Below are positions 11,947-24,222 of a DNA stretch of 64,000 nucleotides, one piece after another. The notes under the pieces were generated by a model. The model was not told where the DNA came from. It ran no database searches and saw only the letters and a list, made by a program, of their open reading frames with translations. A program made the position numbers and the translations under genes. Origin of the DNA: Aralia elata. Taxonomy: Eukaryota > Streptophyta > Magnoliopsida > Apiales > Araliaceae. Every line of letters starts with the position of its first letter. The first letter of the stretch is position 1. The stretch spans positions 94,452,720-94,516,719 of the forward strand of contig CM068384.1 in the NCBI GenBank assembly GCA_034770075.1, read 5' to 3'.

Positions 11947-14900
11947 TGTAATATTCTGAACCCTAATAAGATTTGTATATGTAAATTAGGTGTTTATTAA
12001 AAGAAATTTCATGTTCCGACTTTGTGTTATGTGATTGTGTATTTTATTTAAGAATTAGGTCAAATAAAAAAATTTCGCCAAGCAGTTTTGTCGTGCTTAC
12101 ACGGACAAAATAATTTGTCGTGCTTCCGACGATTTCACCGAGAAGCGTCTCGACAAATTATTTTTGTAAGCTGTTGTGTCGTGCTTAGAAATGATAAAGT
12201 GATTTGTCGTGCTTCGGAGTTAATATAATATTATATTAACTGATAAAAATCTAAAATAAATTAAATAGGGTTTAAAATGATAAACTGAATTAGAAATCCT
12301 AATTAAAAAATCCTAATTGGTAAAAGTTATCCGAATTGGCTAAATTAAACCCTAATTACTATACAAGAATCTTAATTGATATAATTAGATTCTAAGTAAT
12401 GAATCATAATATTGATTATGAATCAGTGAACTTATATTAAAACCCTAATTCAAGATTTAAACCCTAATTATAGGATTGAAAACCCTAAACCCTAATTTGG
12501 AAACCCTAAAACTCTAATTTGGTTCAATAACACTAAATTATGAAATGATAGACCGTAATTATGATATATTAGTTAATTAAGGTATTACTAAACCTAATTA
12601 AACATCCTAATCATAATTAACAAAAATCTAGGTTTAATTAGTAAGTAAATAGATCAAAAATAAAATTTAAACCAATAGAAATTGAGTTGGAGTGTGCAAG
12701 CTTGTACTCAACACACTCCAGCACAAGTAGGTCACTAGGATCAGATTAGAGTAGCACAAGTATCAAGGCTAGATATTTGTGGAGGCCAAATTTGGAAAAA
12801 GGACCCTAAAAACCCTAATTTGCAAATCCTATAAATAGAACATCAAGCTGATCAGTTAAGCCACGAATTTTACAAAGCCTAAACACTTACAATCATACCA
12901 TAACAAGCCTCTGCAAGCATAAGATTAGAATCAAAAGCCAGAGATCAAAAATCTAATAAAAAGGTGCAAAACCCTAATTTTTATGCTAGATCTTCAAGCC
13001 TGTAAAAATTTTATGTTTTAGATGTTTAGGATTATGTGTAAACATGTTATTTGATGATCTGGGTTAGTTAATCATGTATCCATAACGTTTAAAGGGTCGA
13101 ATTTGATCAAAAACCCAAACTGTTCTTGACAGTCAAGAACAGTCTGACAAGGCTTTTTGTTAGAGCTTTTGATCGGCTTAAAATGTTTGTTTGATGTATT
13201 TTAAAGCATGAATTCGTAGTATGTCATGTTAGTTGTAATATCCAATTGGTAGAATGTTAAAACTATCTCTAGGATGAAAGTTATAGGTGGTCAAAACGCG
13301 TTGACCGACCATGATGGACTGATTTCTGGGTAACCCATAAATCATATGAATGTTTGACAGTTCACTGACAGACTTTTGAACAACCCAGATCATGCCTAAA
13401 TGATATTATATTTTTGTTTCTTGGCTTAATCTTATAGTATGTTATGTAAACTACAACCTTGAAACATCAAAACACATTAAGCTAAACTAGAATCAAAGTT
13501 ATTAACGGTCAAACCACGTTGACCGACCACGACTGCATGAGTTTCTGGGTTACCTAGAAACTCAAGAACAATTGCGAACCGACTACTTTGACCACATTTT
13601 TAGAGCATCAATTGATGTTGTTTGAGTGTAAATTTTATATGTCGTTATACACTACCATGTGGGCTACAACAACAAACAAAAATAACACACGAACAATAAC
13701 CCAGTTGGAATTAATTTAAGGTCAAAAGTCACTGCCCGACATTGACCAAGTGTTCTTCATGAAGAACACCTTTAGCGACGAAATTCATACCTAAACCCAG
13801 AACACTAAGTTTATATGCAGACCGTCGCTAAAGCCCTTTTGCGACGGTATTCAATAAAAATTAATAAAAATAATTAAATAAATTATAAATAAATATTAAA
13901 AATTCATAAAAATTAATAATTAAATATTAAAAATGCATTTTAATTATATTTAATAAATTTTTATTATTCTGATAAATTTTTCATATAATTATTTAATTTA
14001 ATTAAATATTAAATTATTTAATAAATACATTGAATAAATGATTTAAAAATGATATTAATGTATTTAAAACTAGTTTAAATGATAATTAAATCATTTAAAA
14101 ATGTTACTAACTTTCCAAAATTATTATAAATAATAAATAAATTATTTTAAATAATATACTAAGTAATTGAAAATATTTTAAATGATAATTAAATCATTTA
14201 AATATTAAACTAAGTTTTAAAAATTATTATAAATAATAATTACAGCATTTAAATGATAAAATAAATTCTAAAAATATTATTAATGATAAAATAAATTATT
14301 TAAATAATATTTTAAATATCTAATATTATTCTAAATGATTAATAAATCATTTAAATAACATATTAATGTTTTAAAAATATTCTAAATGATACTTAAATCA
14401 TTTAAAAATATTCATAAGCTTGTAAAATTATTTAAAAATATTACCAAGCTTCTAAAAATTATTTAAAAATAATATTAAGCTTATAAAAATATTATAAATG
14501 ATAATTACATTATCTAAGCTAATATTTAAACTTCTAAATGAAGTTTTATTGAACAACCTATGTGTTTAGCTGTCTAAAGTCGCGACCGAGATACCGAATC
14601 AACGTCGGACCTTAACGAAACTTGTCTAGATTAACTCAATACATGTTATTATAAGTTCTAACACTTACTATTGGTGTACATAGACTACGTACGCTGATAG
14701 ATCGTGTTAACATTAAATAAAAGATCTACACTAAGGCAAGTCTTTTAACCTTGTTACATTTAAGCAAGTCTATTACATCTTGCTATCAATTGTTGTGAAT
14801 TTATTGCTTCTTGTTCAGCATAACTTAAGAAATGAATCATTATTCATATATTGTTTATTCGAGCGTAAATTATTGTGTCAAACAAAATTATTTTGGTACG

Positions 14901-15345
14901 ACATCTTATACTGAGAAATGGAACACCTTGATGTAAGGTGAACTGAAACACCTTGATATAAGGTGCCGGTAAATGTTGATTATATATCGACATAAAATTG
15001 TAAGATAATATGCATACTCCTAGGATATTGGTTAGGCTGATCCCCTACTATATATCCGAAATCAAACGGTTCTAAGTCATTAAAGACTGATAGAACTAAT
15101 TGAAATATATGGTTCATGTACAGAACTCTCAGTTATACATCATTGACATCTTTCAAATCAAACACATTGTGTTTACATTTTCAAATGAACTTGCTGAGCA
15201 TTTGCAGCTCATTCTTACATATATCTTCTTTTGCAGTTTTAAATGATAATCCCGGCACTTCTGGGACAGACAAAGGAAAAGGACATCTCTCCTATGGCAG
15301 CCATCCTACAAACACACAAAAACTATCATTAGTACAGCCATAAAA
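11947..15345 (+). mobile_element. 3' LTR of the second Tekay copy
   Basis: It starts TGTAATATTCTGAACCC directly after the PPT and runs ~3.4 kb. A TTTTGCAG acceptor-like site at ~15229-15236 is followed by a segment (CCCGGCACTTCTGGGACAGA) related to the one in the other Tekay LTRs, which places it near the LTR 3' end. The right end is lost where the sequence becomes the leader of the next minus-strand element (approximate boundary). Inside are four TTTGTCGTGCTT-like words (12085-12220), repeated CGTTGACCGACCA segments (near 13300, 13520) and a very AT-rich stretch (13850-14530). Confidence 0.6.
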
Positions 15346-15540
15346 TATATTTATTGAAGGAATGAAGTTATATTTCATTGGGTACTACTCGACTCGATGA
15401 ATTCCCCAATTCATCAAAATACCAAATACGATAAATCTCCTTGATTCATCTCCTAATGCACCCTATACGAGTTTAATACTAAGGTTATAACCTAGGTTTC
15501 GCAATCCTAACGTTTATAACCTACAGCTCTGATACCAACC
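15346..15540 (-). mobile_element. Leader of a third Tekay element (minus strand)
   Basis: Read on the minus strand, the LTR end at 15541 is followed by the PBS and by a leader resembling that at 746-800. The leader is cut at about 15345 by the + strand LTR, so no gag of this element is present. The junction position is approximate because both sides are AT-rich and non-coding. Confidence 0.5.
15526..15537 (-). other. Primer binding site (tRNA-iMet)
   Basis: GCTCTGATACCA on the + strand is the exact reverse complement of TGGTATCAGAGC, the canonical tRNA-iMet PBS. It sits three bases inside the LTR end at 15541, which fixes the element orientation as minus and makes 15541-18592 its 5' LTR. Confidence 0.85.
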
Positions 15541-16824
15541 TGTGACGCCCCCAAATTCGGGTCTCAAACACCCGGATTTGGTCATCACGATCCAATACAA
15601 ATATCCACCTCCAAACAACATACAATAACTAAGTGCAGAATATAATAAACATATGTTGTTCATTCAAAAGGTGCTACTAGTCCCAAGATTCGATAACCTT
15701 AATACAAAAATACAAATATGCCCTAATACAGTACTTTAGGGTTTAAATAACAATAGAAGTTTCTTAACTATGCCTCGATCAAAATACAGACATTAAAAGA
15801 CTAATACTTCATCTTTTCCTTGCCCTTGTCTTTTCCTGAGGTCTCGGGCTTAACTGCAATAAGGTTCATGATATAGCAAGGGTGAGCAACTAGTTTGCTC
15901 AGCAAGTTTAAATAACAGTAAAAGATGATATATATCATGATGAACGGAATGTAAATAGAGGAATTCAACAATATGAATATCGGAAGCAAGAATAATAATT
16001 GCTTTTAAAACGAATGCTAGTCAAGTAGACTTTGAACAATAAACGTCCAAGGGAGTCAATAGCTAGTTGACCCTTACTGGCTCAGAAATAAGTACTCGAG
16101 GGGATCAGCCTCTAGCACCAGATGTGTATGCATAATATTTAATTTCTGTTCTTTGTATCTTATATTACGATACGTGGGGTACTCCCCTATATTTGTAGGA
16201 GTGTTCATATAGTCCAAGATTCCGCGCTTTAAATGGCTTGGAAAGCTTTTAAAAATCTGTACCACAAATGTCTAGCCGGACAATGGCTAAGACTTAACTA
16301 TGGCAGTTCATCCACATTAGAACTTTAAATAAAGTACAAGTCAACATATGCGCGAAAACAATAGCACAATGTGCGAGTGCCAATAACAACGATGTGGAAT
16401 AATTGTTAAGTAATTAATCCACTTAGAGCATGCTTGAGGAATTAAAGATTCAAGCTTAAATATTAACTTGCAATAAATAATACAAGAATGGTTTCAGGAA
16501 ACTTGCATCAACATAAGAAGTTTAAGGTTAGGAACTTGCACAAAGTGAAGTTTCGGTAAAAAGGGAACTTTTCCTCAATAATACTTGCTCAACAATAATA
16601 TATTTGCACAACTCAATAGAAGTCAAGGGAACTTGCACAATTAAAGTTTCGGGATAGATAACTTGCCTGGTGCGTCTGCTACAATATACTAACACACGCT
16701 CCTTAAAATCCTACACAATTAAGTACATATTCGTGTAATAATTAGTCACTTATAGACCAGATTTAAAACTGACGTAGCATCACTAAAGTACTTTGATTGC
16801 CACTACGACTACCCGGTCGGGGGT

Positions 16825-16870
16825 CTCGCTCACCGGTGAGCGAGCGGCTGCCCAGCTCGCCGGTGAGCTG
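16825..16870. repeat. Two adjacent CG-rich palindromes in the LTR
   Basis: CTCGCTCACCGGTGAGCGAG (16825-16844) is a perfect 20-base palindrome, and CAGCTCGCCGGTGAGCTG (16853-16870) is nearly perfect; both centre on CCGGTGAG. They stand out against an AT-rich LTR and could form hairpins or bind a dimeric factor. Confidence 0.8.
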
Positions 16871-17211
16871 GCGGGGGTCTAAGGGAGCAGCGCCCCCTGG
16901 AAACCAAACGCAAGTTGTAACCAGGTTAGTCAATTTCCGCCTTAAGACAACACTATTTAATCTTGGTTGTTAAATGGTTACCTAATAGTAATAATCAACT
17001 AATTATCCTTATTTATTATTTAATACAAATCTGATAATAAATAATTAACTACATTTATCCATAACTATTATCGAATATTGATTAAATAGTAATTAACTAA
17101 TTATTAATTAACGTAACTTAAATAAGAATTTAATTTAAAAGTATTTAATTCTCAAACTACACGACCCGACCCGAATCGACCCGATCCAGACCGACCCGGC
17201 CAAAAACACGG

Positions 17212-17441
17212 CCTTGGCGCTGCAGCGAGAGGCCATTAAGGCAAGGCCGACGCTGCGGCGTGAGGTCCATGTCGTTCCAGCTCAACACACGGGCTTGGCG
17301 CTGCGGCGTGGGGTTTGAGTAGCAAGCTTGGCGCTGCGGCATCAAGGCCCTTAGGCGTGGCGCTGTGGCGTCATGCTGCCGCTGCGGCGCCAAAACCCTT
17401 TATCGCATCGCTGCGGTGCCATCTACCGGCGCTACGGCGTG
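17212..17441. repeat. Interspersed CGCTGCGGCG words
   Basis: About eight exact or near copies of (G)GCGCTGCGGCG occur in 230 bases, separated by unrelated spacers of 10-25 bases. They create GC-rich pseudo-ORFs on both strands that I do not regard as genes. Confidence 0.8.
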
Positions 17442-18592
17442 GCGAACTAGAGTTCGACTTCTCCGATGGTTTTCAACAGTTTTTCTCAAATTTTAACCAT
17501 TTAAACTAATTTCCAGGCATGCATAACTCAATATTAACCACATATTACTATTAATTGTAAGTTTTATACACCAATTTGAGTAATTAAATTTTAAGCATCA
17601 AGCACAGTATTTCATCCATGTCTATTGTAACAGGAAAGAGCTTACCTTCTAGTAGACTTAGCTGCCGTTCTTCTCTTCCTTCTGCAATAGACAATGAAAT
17701 CAGAGACCATCAGTGTGCCAATTCCCTTCCTTCAGATAGTCTCCCCAGCACGATCACTCAACTCTCAATCTCTCTCTCTCTCTAAGTGAGTTTTACGATC
17801 TCAGTGCACTGAAGGAAGAAGTTGGGCTTCTAATTTATAGCCAATTCATTAACCGTGCCAAGCTTTTTCCTGAATTTGTTAACCATTGTAAACAAGAAGG
17901 CGATGATGGCAAACGCCGCTGAAATCTTCAGCCACGATTTTGCTTCACAGAAAATCCGGCACAAAATCCATACGCGGCTCACTGTTCATCCCAACTTGTT
18001 TTAATTTAATTTCTTTTCTTCCTACTTTGCCGACCACTGATAGAAATAAAACGGGATATGTCCCATAATTCTTGTCCCAATTTAATGCTACTAGTTCATT
18101 AAATAAATTTAACTAGTCAAATATTATTTACTTATAAATGGGACTATTAATATTATTAATTATATTATCCTTATTAATTAATAGGTAATATTAATTAATT
18201 TACTATATTAAAAATAATTGAATATTTAATACCTAATTATTCATAAATTTCCATATATTAAATAACCTAGGGTAGTCCATCAATTTAATAATTCTATTGC
18301 TGAGACTCCCTTTAAATAATTAAATATCTATTCCCACACTATATTCAATTAAATTGAATACTTAATTAATCGACACTTTATCGATTCTTTGAACATTAAA
18401 CCCGTAGGGTTAGTTCACTAATTTAATTAAACCATTAGTGACTCCCCTTAATTAATCCTAACAGTTACGCGAAATCATATAATCACATAACCAATTAAAT
18501 ACACAGGATTTTAAATAATCATACGAAACTAACTCATTAAAATTAAATCTATATTTAATTAATAATGGAGTTTAAAATTCACGGTCATTACA

Positions 18593-18878
18593 ACCTCTAG
18601 AGGCTAAACACTTGGGTGGCTAACGTTGATCAAAGGAAGGAATTTAATCGGTGGAATTCAAGGAGAACGCGAAGGATTTGGAGGTGAACTCGTACCTGTG
18701 GAAGCATGGTTCTACAAGGGTATGATTCTCATACTTTATCTCTTTCGTTTAATTGATAATTGAGCACATGGATGATCATGGTGATGGTTTGTATGAAAAA
18801 TTTTAAAATCCGTTTTATTGCGCTTCCGCACTATTTATGTAATTTGATTGCATGTTCGCGCTATATACAAACCTAATA
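18593..18878 (+). mobile_element. Ty1/copia 5' LTR, 3' end only
   Basis: The 286 bases match the last part of the LTR at 24223-25956 (shared ACACTTGGGTGGCTAAC and GTGGAAGCATGGTTCTAC). They end ACAAACCTAATA just before a PBS. The rest of this LTR was separated by the Tekay insertion whose LTR ends at 18592; the missing left part is not in the window. Confidence 0.85.
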
Positions 18879-18879
18879 G

Positions 18880-18891
18880 TGGTATCAGAGC
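18880..18891 (+). other. Primer binding site of the copia element
   Basis: TGGTATCAGAGC, an exact tRNA-iMet PBS, begins one base after the LTR end. Confidence 0.9.
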
Positions 18892-18994
18892 CTAACATTG
18901 TGCTAATTATCGATTATTATGATTTCATGTATGTATGGGCATGCGATTGGATCGATTTTCTGGGCAAAGAAAAAAAAAATTTGAACTCTGCTAT

Positions 18995-19116
18995 GCGGCG
19001 CGGCCGCGCCGCTTCCAGTTCATTCTGGAGCGCGGCCGCGCCTGAACCCAGAAAACATTTCTGGGGGTGCAGCGCGGCCGTGCCACTCCTAGTTCATTTT
19101 AGAGCGCGGCCGCACC
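18995..19116. repeat. Four GCGCGGCCGCGC palindromes behind the copia PBS
   Basis: GCGGCGCGGCCGCGCCGC (18995-19012) is a perfect palindrome; shorter or imperfect copies lie at 19030-19041, 19071-19084 and 19104-19116. They sit 100-240 bases after the PBS in an otherwise AT-rich leader, where retroviral RNAs carry packaging and dimerisation signals. Confidence 0.8.
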
Positions 19117-20361
19117 GGTCTGCAGAATTTAAAAAAAATTTATTTTGATTTTATTTATTTTCAATTAAGATAAAAAGTTTATTTTGAATTGGATTAAAAT
19201 TAAAAGTTTTATTTGACCTTGGAATTGGATTCCACGTTAACTAGAATAAAGGAGTTTATTCTATTTTGGAATAGGATTCTATGTTTCTTAGAATAAAGGA
19301 GTTTATTCACATATGGAATAGGATTCCATGTTTCCTTAAAAATAAATATGTTTATTTTGATAAGGAATATGATTCAACATATTTTATTTTCCAACAATTT
19401 TAAGTTAAAATAAAAGAGTTTGTTTTGAACTTGAAATTGGATTCCATGTTAATTGAAATAAAAGAGTTTATTTTGATTTGAAATTTGATTAAAAATAAAG
19501 GAGTTTATTTTTATTCAAAATTGGATAAAATAAAATAAATAAGTTTATTATGATTTAAATTTTGATTAAAATAAAGGAGTTTACTTTGTTTCAAAAATTG
19601 GATTTCTGTAAACTTTTAATTGCCCATTAAATGATATCAATGCATATATAGAATGATTTTATTATTCATGAGATGAATGTTATTTATTGATACATATGGA
19701 GATATGTATGATAATAAATAGGGATTGATTATGGACTACTAACCAATGTGTGATTGGATTTATTTTAGTGGATGCTTGAATGAATGAGTTTTTATAAATG
19801 GGGTTTGCGTACCTCGTCTTCTCTAGTATTTCTTGATGTAAATTCTATCTTCCTCCTATGTACCTCCCCTTGACTGCTGATCAAGGCTTCTATTTATTGT
19901 AAATAGTTTATGTAATAGGTTTAGTTAGAATTACTTGAAGAATTGGAGACAAAGGAGCAAGGAGCACTTGAAGACCCGTTTGTAATGGAGCCTGGGTTTA
20001 AATGTAATAGTTATATTTAAATTTTGTTCTTGCACCCTAGGTTTGACCTTTTTGTTCACTTGGTGGCTCTAGTGAACCAAACTAGAATAAAAGTCCATAA
20101 TCAATCCGGGTAGAATATAGTATTCTATATGTGCATGCTTACTATGTATATATTATATATTATACAACATGCTTCGCATGTAAAATAATATGACGCGTAT
20201 TTTATATATATATGTGCATGCGCGCTAAACAAGATGAGACAAATAATAACAAACCCCTCAAAGAAATTATATTAAGTCCTAAGCGTTTAAAGATATTTGG
20301 AATATCGAACGTCGCCTTCTAACATGGTAAAGCAATAGAGTATTAAATATTTAATATGAGT

Positions 20362-20654
20362 TTGTTGTGTCACCACAAGGCAAGTATTAAATATTTAAGA
20401 TGTTGCATTATCACATTTGATGCTTATACATAGACTGAACGATGTTGTTTTGTTGTGTCACCACAAGGACAGTGTTTTTCTTTCGAATATATAGAAGTGC
20501 TAGGATGGACTTAACTTGGATAATTTTGATTCGGATGTGTCACCACTTGATCAAAATAATCTAAGAGGCAAAATACAAGGAGTTACATAGAGATGTAATT
20601 GACAATAGTTGTCTACCTATTTATTTATATATCTTTTGTTGTGTCACCACAAGG
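20362..20654 (+). repeat. Interspersed TTGTTGTGTCACCACAAGG words
   Basis: Exact copies at 20362-20380, 20450-20468 and 20636-20654, plus a partial copy at 20535-20548, lie in the copia leader upstream of gag. The word can fold on itself (TTGTGGTGACACAACAA is its complement). Spacers are unrelated. Confidence 0.8.
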
Positions 20655-23600
20655 CTATATACATTTGAAATGGGATCTTTAGTCTCACTAGCAAATCTTT
20701 AATTAGAATTACCGAACTATATAATAAGGGTAATATAGTTTGATGAAAATAGTGGGAGATACCAATTTAAAATAAAGACCTAATTTATTTTGGTAATTAA
20801 TTAAAAATGAATGTATGCTAAAATGTTGTTAAATTACAAATTCATTTACAGAATTTTACAATGTCTAATTTACTATCACTGCGGAGCATATTAATGCTAA
20901 TACCGGACCAAATTAAACGGACTGGTTAAGAAATTTGAGAATAGTTCTCAAGGCTGAAAAGCTATCTTATGTCTTTAATATGCCTATCCTTGCAATGGTT
21001 GCAGACAATGCCTCTGAAGAAGAGATTGCTACTTTTAGAAAGTAGTAAGATGATGCACAGTTGGCTCAATGCATCATGCTCGCATCCATGAGTAACGATC
21101 TAGAATGACCGATGGCACTACAGTACAGACATATGTCCTAAAATGATCAATCTGATTGAACAATTGGGACAACTAGGTTTTAATGGATGGAGAGTTGATC
21201 CAAGATTTGATCTTGCAATCACTTCCAGACTCTTTCTCACAAATTGTTGTGAATTTCTACATGAACAAGCTATATGTCAGCATGCCTGAGTTGCTTAAAC
21301 ATGTTGAAAACTGTAAAGAGTCACTTTCCAACCAAGAAAGACCAAGTCTTACTGGTAGATGATTCTTCCAGGAAACGGAAGAGGGCCAAAGGATCTTCTT
21401 AAAAGAAGAACAATTCAAAGAAGGTAAATGGAAAGGCAAAAACAAAGGACAATATGAACAAGACTGATGCAGATAGCAAAGGAGTTTGCTTCCACTGCAA
21501 TAAGCCTGGATACTAGAAAGGAAACTGTAAAGAGAATCTTACAGAGGCTAACTAGAAGAAGCTTAGTGAAGCTTCAGTTACAGATATAGGTTTGTTCATG
21601 ATTAAAATAAATCTTTCTGTAAGTCAAGGTTCTACTTGGGTATTGGATTCCGGCTGTAGTTCTCACATATGCAATCCAATGCAGAGACTAAGCAAAAGTA
21701 GAAAGCTAAACAAAGAGTAAGTAATCTTATGTGTGGGAATGGAGCAAAGGTTGCTGCATTAACCATAGGAACTTATAGTTTAGCATTGCCTACGGGCAAG
21801 TCTATTAAGTTAATAAGTTGTTATTATGTTCCAGTTCTCGTTAGAAATATTAGAACTTTCGTTGTTGGACAAGGAAGGTTCTGGTATTATATTTAAGAAC
21901 AATTGTTGTTCTATTTATAATGATAATATTTTGTTTGAAACTGGAAGATTACTTGATAGACTTTGTATACTTGACTTACATGAAAAATATTTTGTAAATT
22001 GAATAAACTAATCAAAGAAAAGGAGATGGTCATTCAAAGAGTTGAATGTGTGTATTTGATGAAATACAAGTCTGAATCATTTGAAATGTTCAAAGAATTC
22101 AGAAGTGAAACATATTGACAAAGTATTAAGAATCTTTGATCAGATCGAGGAAGGAATACTTATGCAATGAGTTTCTAGATCATCTCAAAATGGTATTTTC
22201 TCATAATGGACACCTCCTGATATGCAATAATTGATTGGTGTATCTAAAAGGAGAAATTGTACCTTGTTGGACATGGTGCAGTCCATAATGATTTTTACCG
22301 ACATTCTAGTATCCATCTGGGGTTATGCCCTAGAAACAGCTGCATATCTACAAAAATAAGGTAACCTCAAAAATCCGAGCCCAAGACTCCATAAAGGTTA
22401 TGGATAGGAAGGATTCCTACTCTTAAGTATGTTAAGATAAGGGGTTGTCCAACTTATGTGAAAAGGTTTCAAAGATAAGTTTGGGACAAAAATCTGACAA
22501 GTACAGATTTGTGGGATATCCTAAAGAAAGTTTAGGGTATTATTACTATAATCCAACACGCTGCCTTCTTAGATAAAGGTGTTTATAATTGAAGGAGCTA
22601 GTGGGAGGGTAATAGATCTTGAAGGAGTTCAAGAACCACAAAGCACTTTAAGTCGAACCGAGGAACCTGTAGATAGACCTATTGTACCACAACCGAATCA
22701 TAAATCTAGAAGAGTACCGAAGATACCTGGGAGGTATGGATTCATCATAGAGGATGATGATGAGGTACGCATCATAGAGGATGACGATCCAGTTATATAC
22801 GATGAGGCTATGAGTAAAAGACACTCAGAGAAATGACAGATGGCCATGAAATCCGAAATGGACTCCATGTATGAGAACCAAGTATAGACTCTGGTCACTC
22901 CACAAAAGGGCATAGTGCCTAGAGTGTGAATATGGGTTATTAAGAGAAAGACTGGGGCAAATGGCAAGGTGGAGACCTATAAGACCAGACCTATTTAAAA
23001 GGTTTTTCAAGTCAAGGAGTTGACTGTGATAAAACCTTATTATCGGGTAATGCTCAAGTCCATTTGGATTTTGCTTATGATTGCAGCTTATTACGAAATC
23101 TGACAAAATGGACCCTTCCTCAATGAAGACTTGAGGAGAATGTATGTATGATACAGCCAGAGAAATTTGTTTCAAAGGTTGAAACAAATCGTGTTTTAAG
23201 CTACAATGATCTATTGATGGATTGAAGCAAGCTTCTCAAAGATGGAACATTCGTTTTGATGAGACAATCAAAAGAGTTTGATTTTATCAAAAACGAGAAT
23301 GAACCTAGTGTGTACAAAAGGGTCAGTGGGAGCACTGTGACATTCCTAGTATTATATGTTGATATACTACTGATAAGGAATAACACACCAATGCTACAAT
23401 CAGTAAAGATAAAATTGTCTAAACATTCTTCCATGAATGACTTGGGAGGAGCATCCTATAAATTGGGGAGATAAATCTATATAGATAGATTTAAAAGGAT
23501 GTTCGGCTTGACCCAAGGAATGTATATTCATTTGATGCTAAGGCGTTTAACATAGCAAACTCCAAGAGAGGTCTCATTATGATGAGCCATGGAGTGTATC

Positions 23601-24222
23601 TCTCTAAAATTGTCTCCAATTAAAAGACAGATCGCATGAGTTACTATCATGTATGCAGTGAATATACAAGGCCTGATGTTGATCAGTCATATTCTGGAGA
23701 TGATCACTGTAAGACAGTGATAAACATCTTTAAGTACTTAACCGGTACTGAAGATGTGATCATGATTCATGGTAGGTCTGAATTAAAACTAGAGGACTAA
23801 ACAGACTCAAGTTTTTCAGACTGACCAAGACGATAACAAATCCACTTTAAGGTAAATCGTTACCTTGAAAGGTGGTGCAGTGAATTGGAAAAGTTCCAAA
23901 CAGCAAAGAGTTGTTGGTTTAGTGACAAAGACAAAGTATATAGCTGTAAATGAAGCTGCAAGTTAGATTGTTTGGATGAAAAGTTCATTACAGAACTAAG
24001 AATAGTTCCTAAGTCTCATCTTGGATTCAAACATGTGTTACGGCACTTTCATTTGATTAGTGGAATCATTGAAAGAGGAAAAGTCACTATAGAGATAGTG
24101 GACTCTCGAGAACAACATTGCATATCCAGCTACTGAAGCTTTATCCAACAGCAGGATGATCGTCACTTAGAGAAGAAGGGTATTAGATACCAGGGCGATT
24201 GACTTTAGTGCAAGTGGGAGAT

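Larger units (their letters stand above)
15541..18592 (-). mobile_element. Complete 5' LTR of a third Tekay element
   Basis: The + strand reads TGTGACGCCCCCAAATTCGG at the left end and CGGTCATTACA at the right, a TG...CA LTR of 3052 bases with its PBS to the left. On the right it abuts a copia LTR fragment beginning ACCTCTAG, so it inserted into that copia LTR. It contains a perfect 20-bp palindrome at 16825-16844, a second near-palindrome at 16853-16870, an array of CGCTGCGGCG-like words (17212-17441) and a TC microsatellite near 17767. Promoter and polyadenylation signals must lie within but were not located. Confidence 0.75.
18892..24222 (+). pseudogene. Decayed Ty1/copia gag-pol
   Basis: Order and motifs are those of a copia polyprotein, but every domain is broken. 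The gag region (~20870-21480) ends in a knuckle CFHCNKPGY near 21488 with the His replaced by Tyr and a stop inside. The protease motif WVLDSGCSSHIC is at ~21639. Integrase fragments lie at 21900-22540. RT fragments lie at 22980-23470, including FLVLYVDILLI, where the second Asp of the usual YVDD is Ile. RNase H lies at ~23930-24130 (TKYIAVNEAAS). The leader 18892-20860 is mostly AT-rich; it holds four NotI-like palindromes (18995-19116) and repeated TTGTTGTGTCACCACAAGG words. The PPT AAGTGGGAGA precedes 24223. An old, inactive copy. Confidence 0.8.

Noticed and set aside
15116..15343. Small ORF with NPGTSGTDKGKG-like ending
   Set aside because: The same segment recurs in other Tekay LTRs near the LTR 3' end; it is better explained as LTR sequence than a gene.
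17157..17509. Arg/Pro/Ala-rich small ORFs in the LTR
   Set aside because: Products of the CGCTGCGGCG word array, no homology pattern.
2075..18592. Pairing LTR 2075-5145 with LTR 15541-18592 as one element
   Set aside because: Orientation and order fit, but the two differ over most of their length, far more than LTRs of one insertion should.
18852..19148. 98-codon ORF over the copia PBS and NotI palindromes
   Set aside because: It starts within the LTR and crosses the PBS; it has no gag motif and reflects the GC-rich palindromes.
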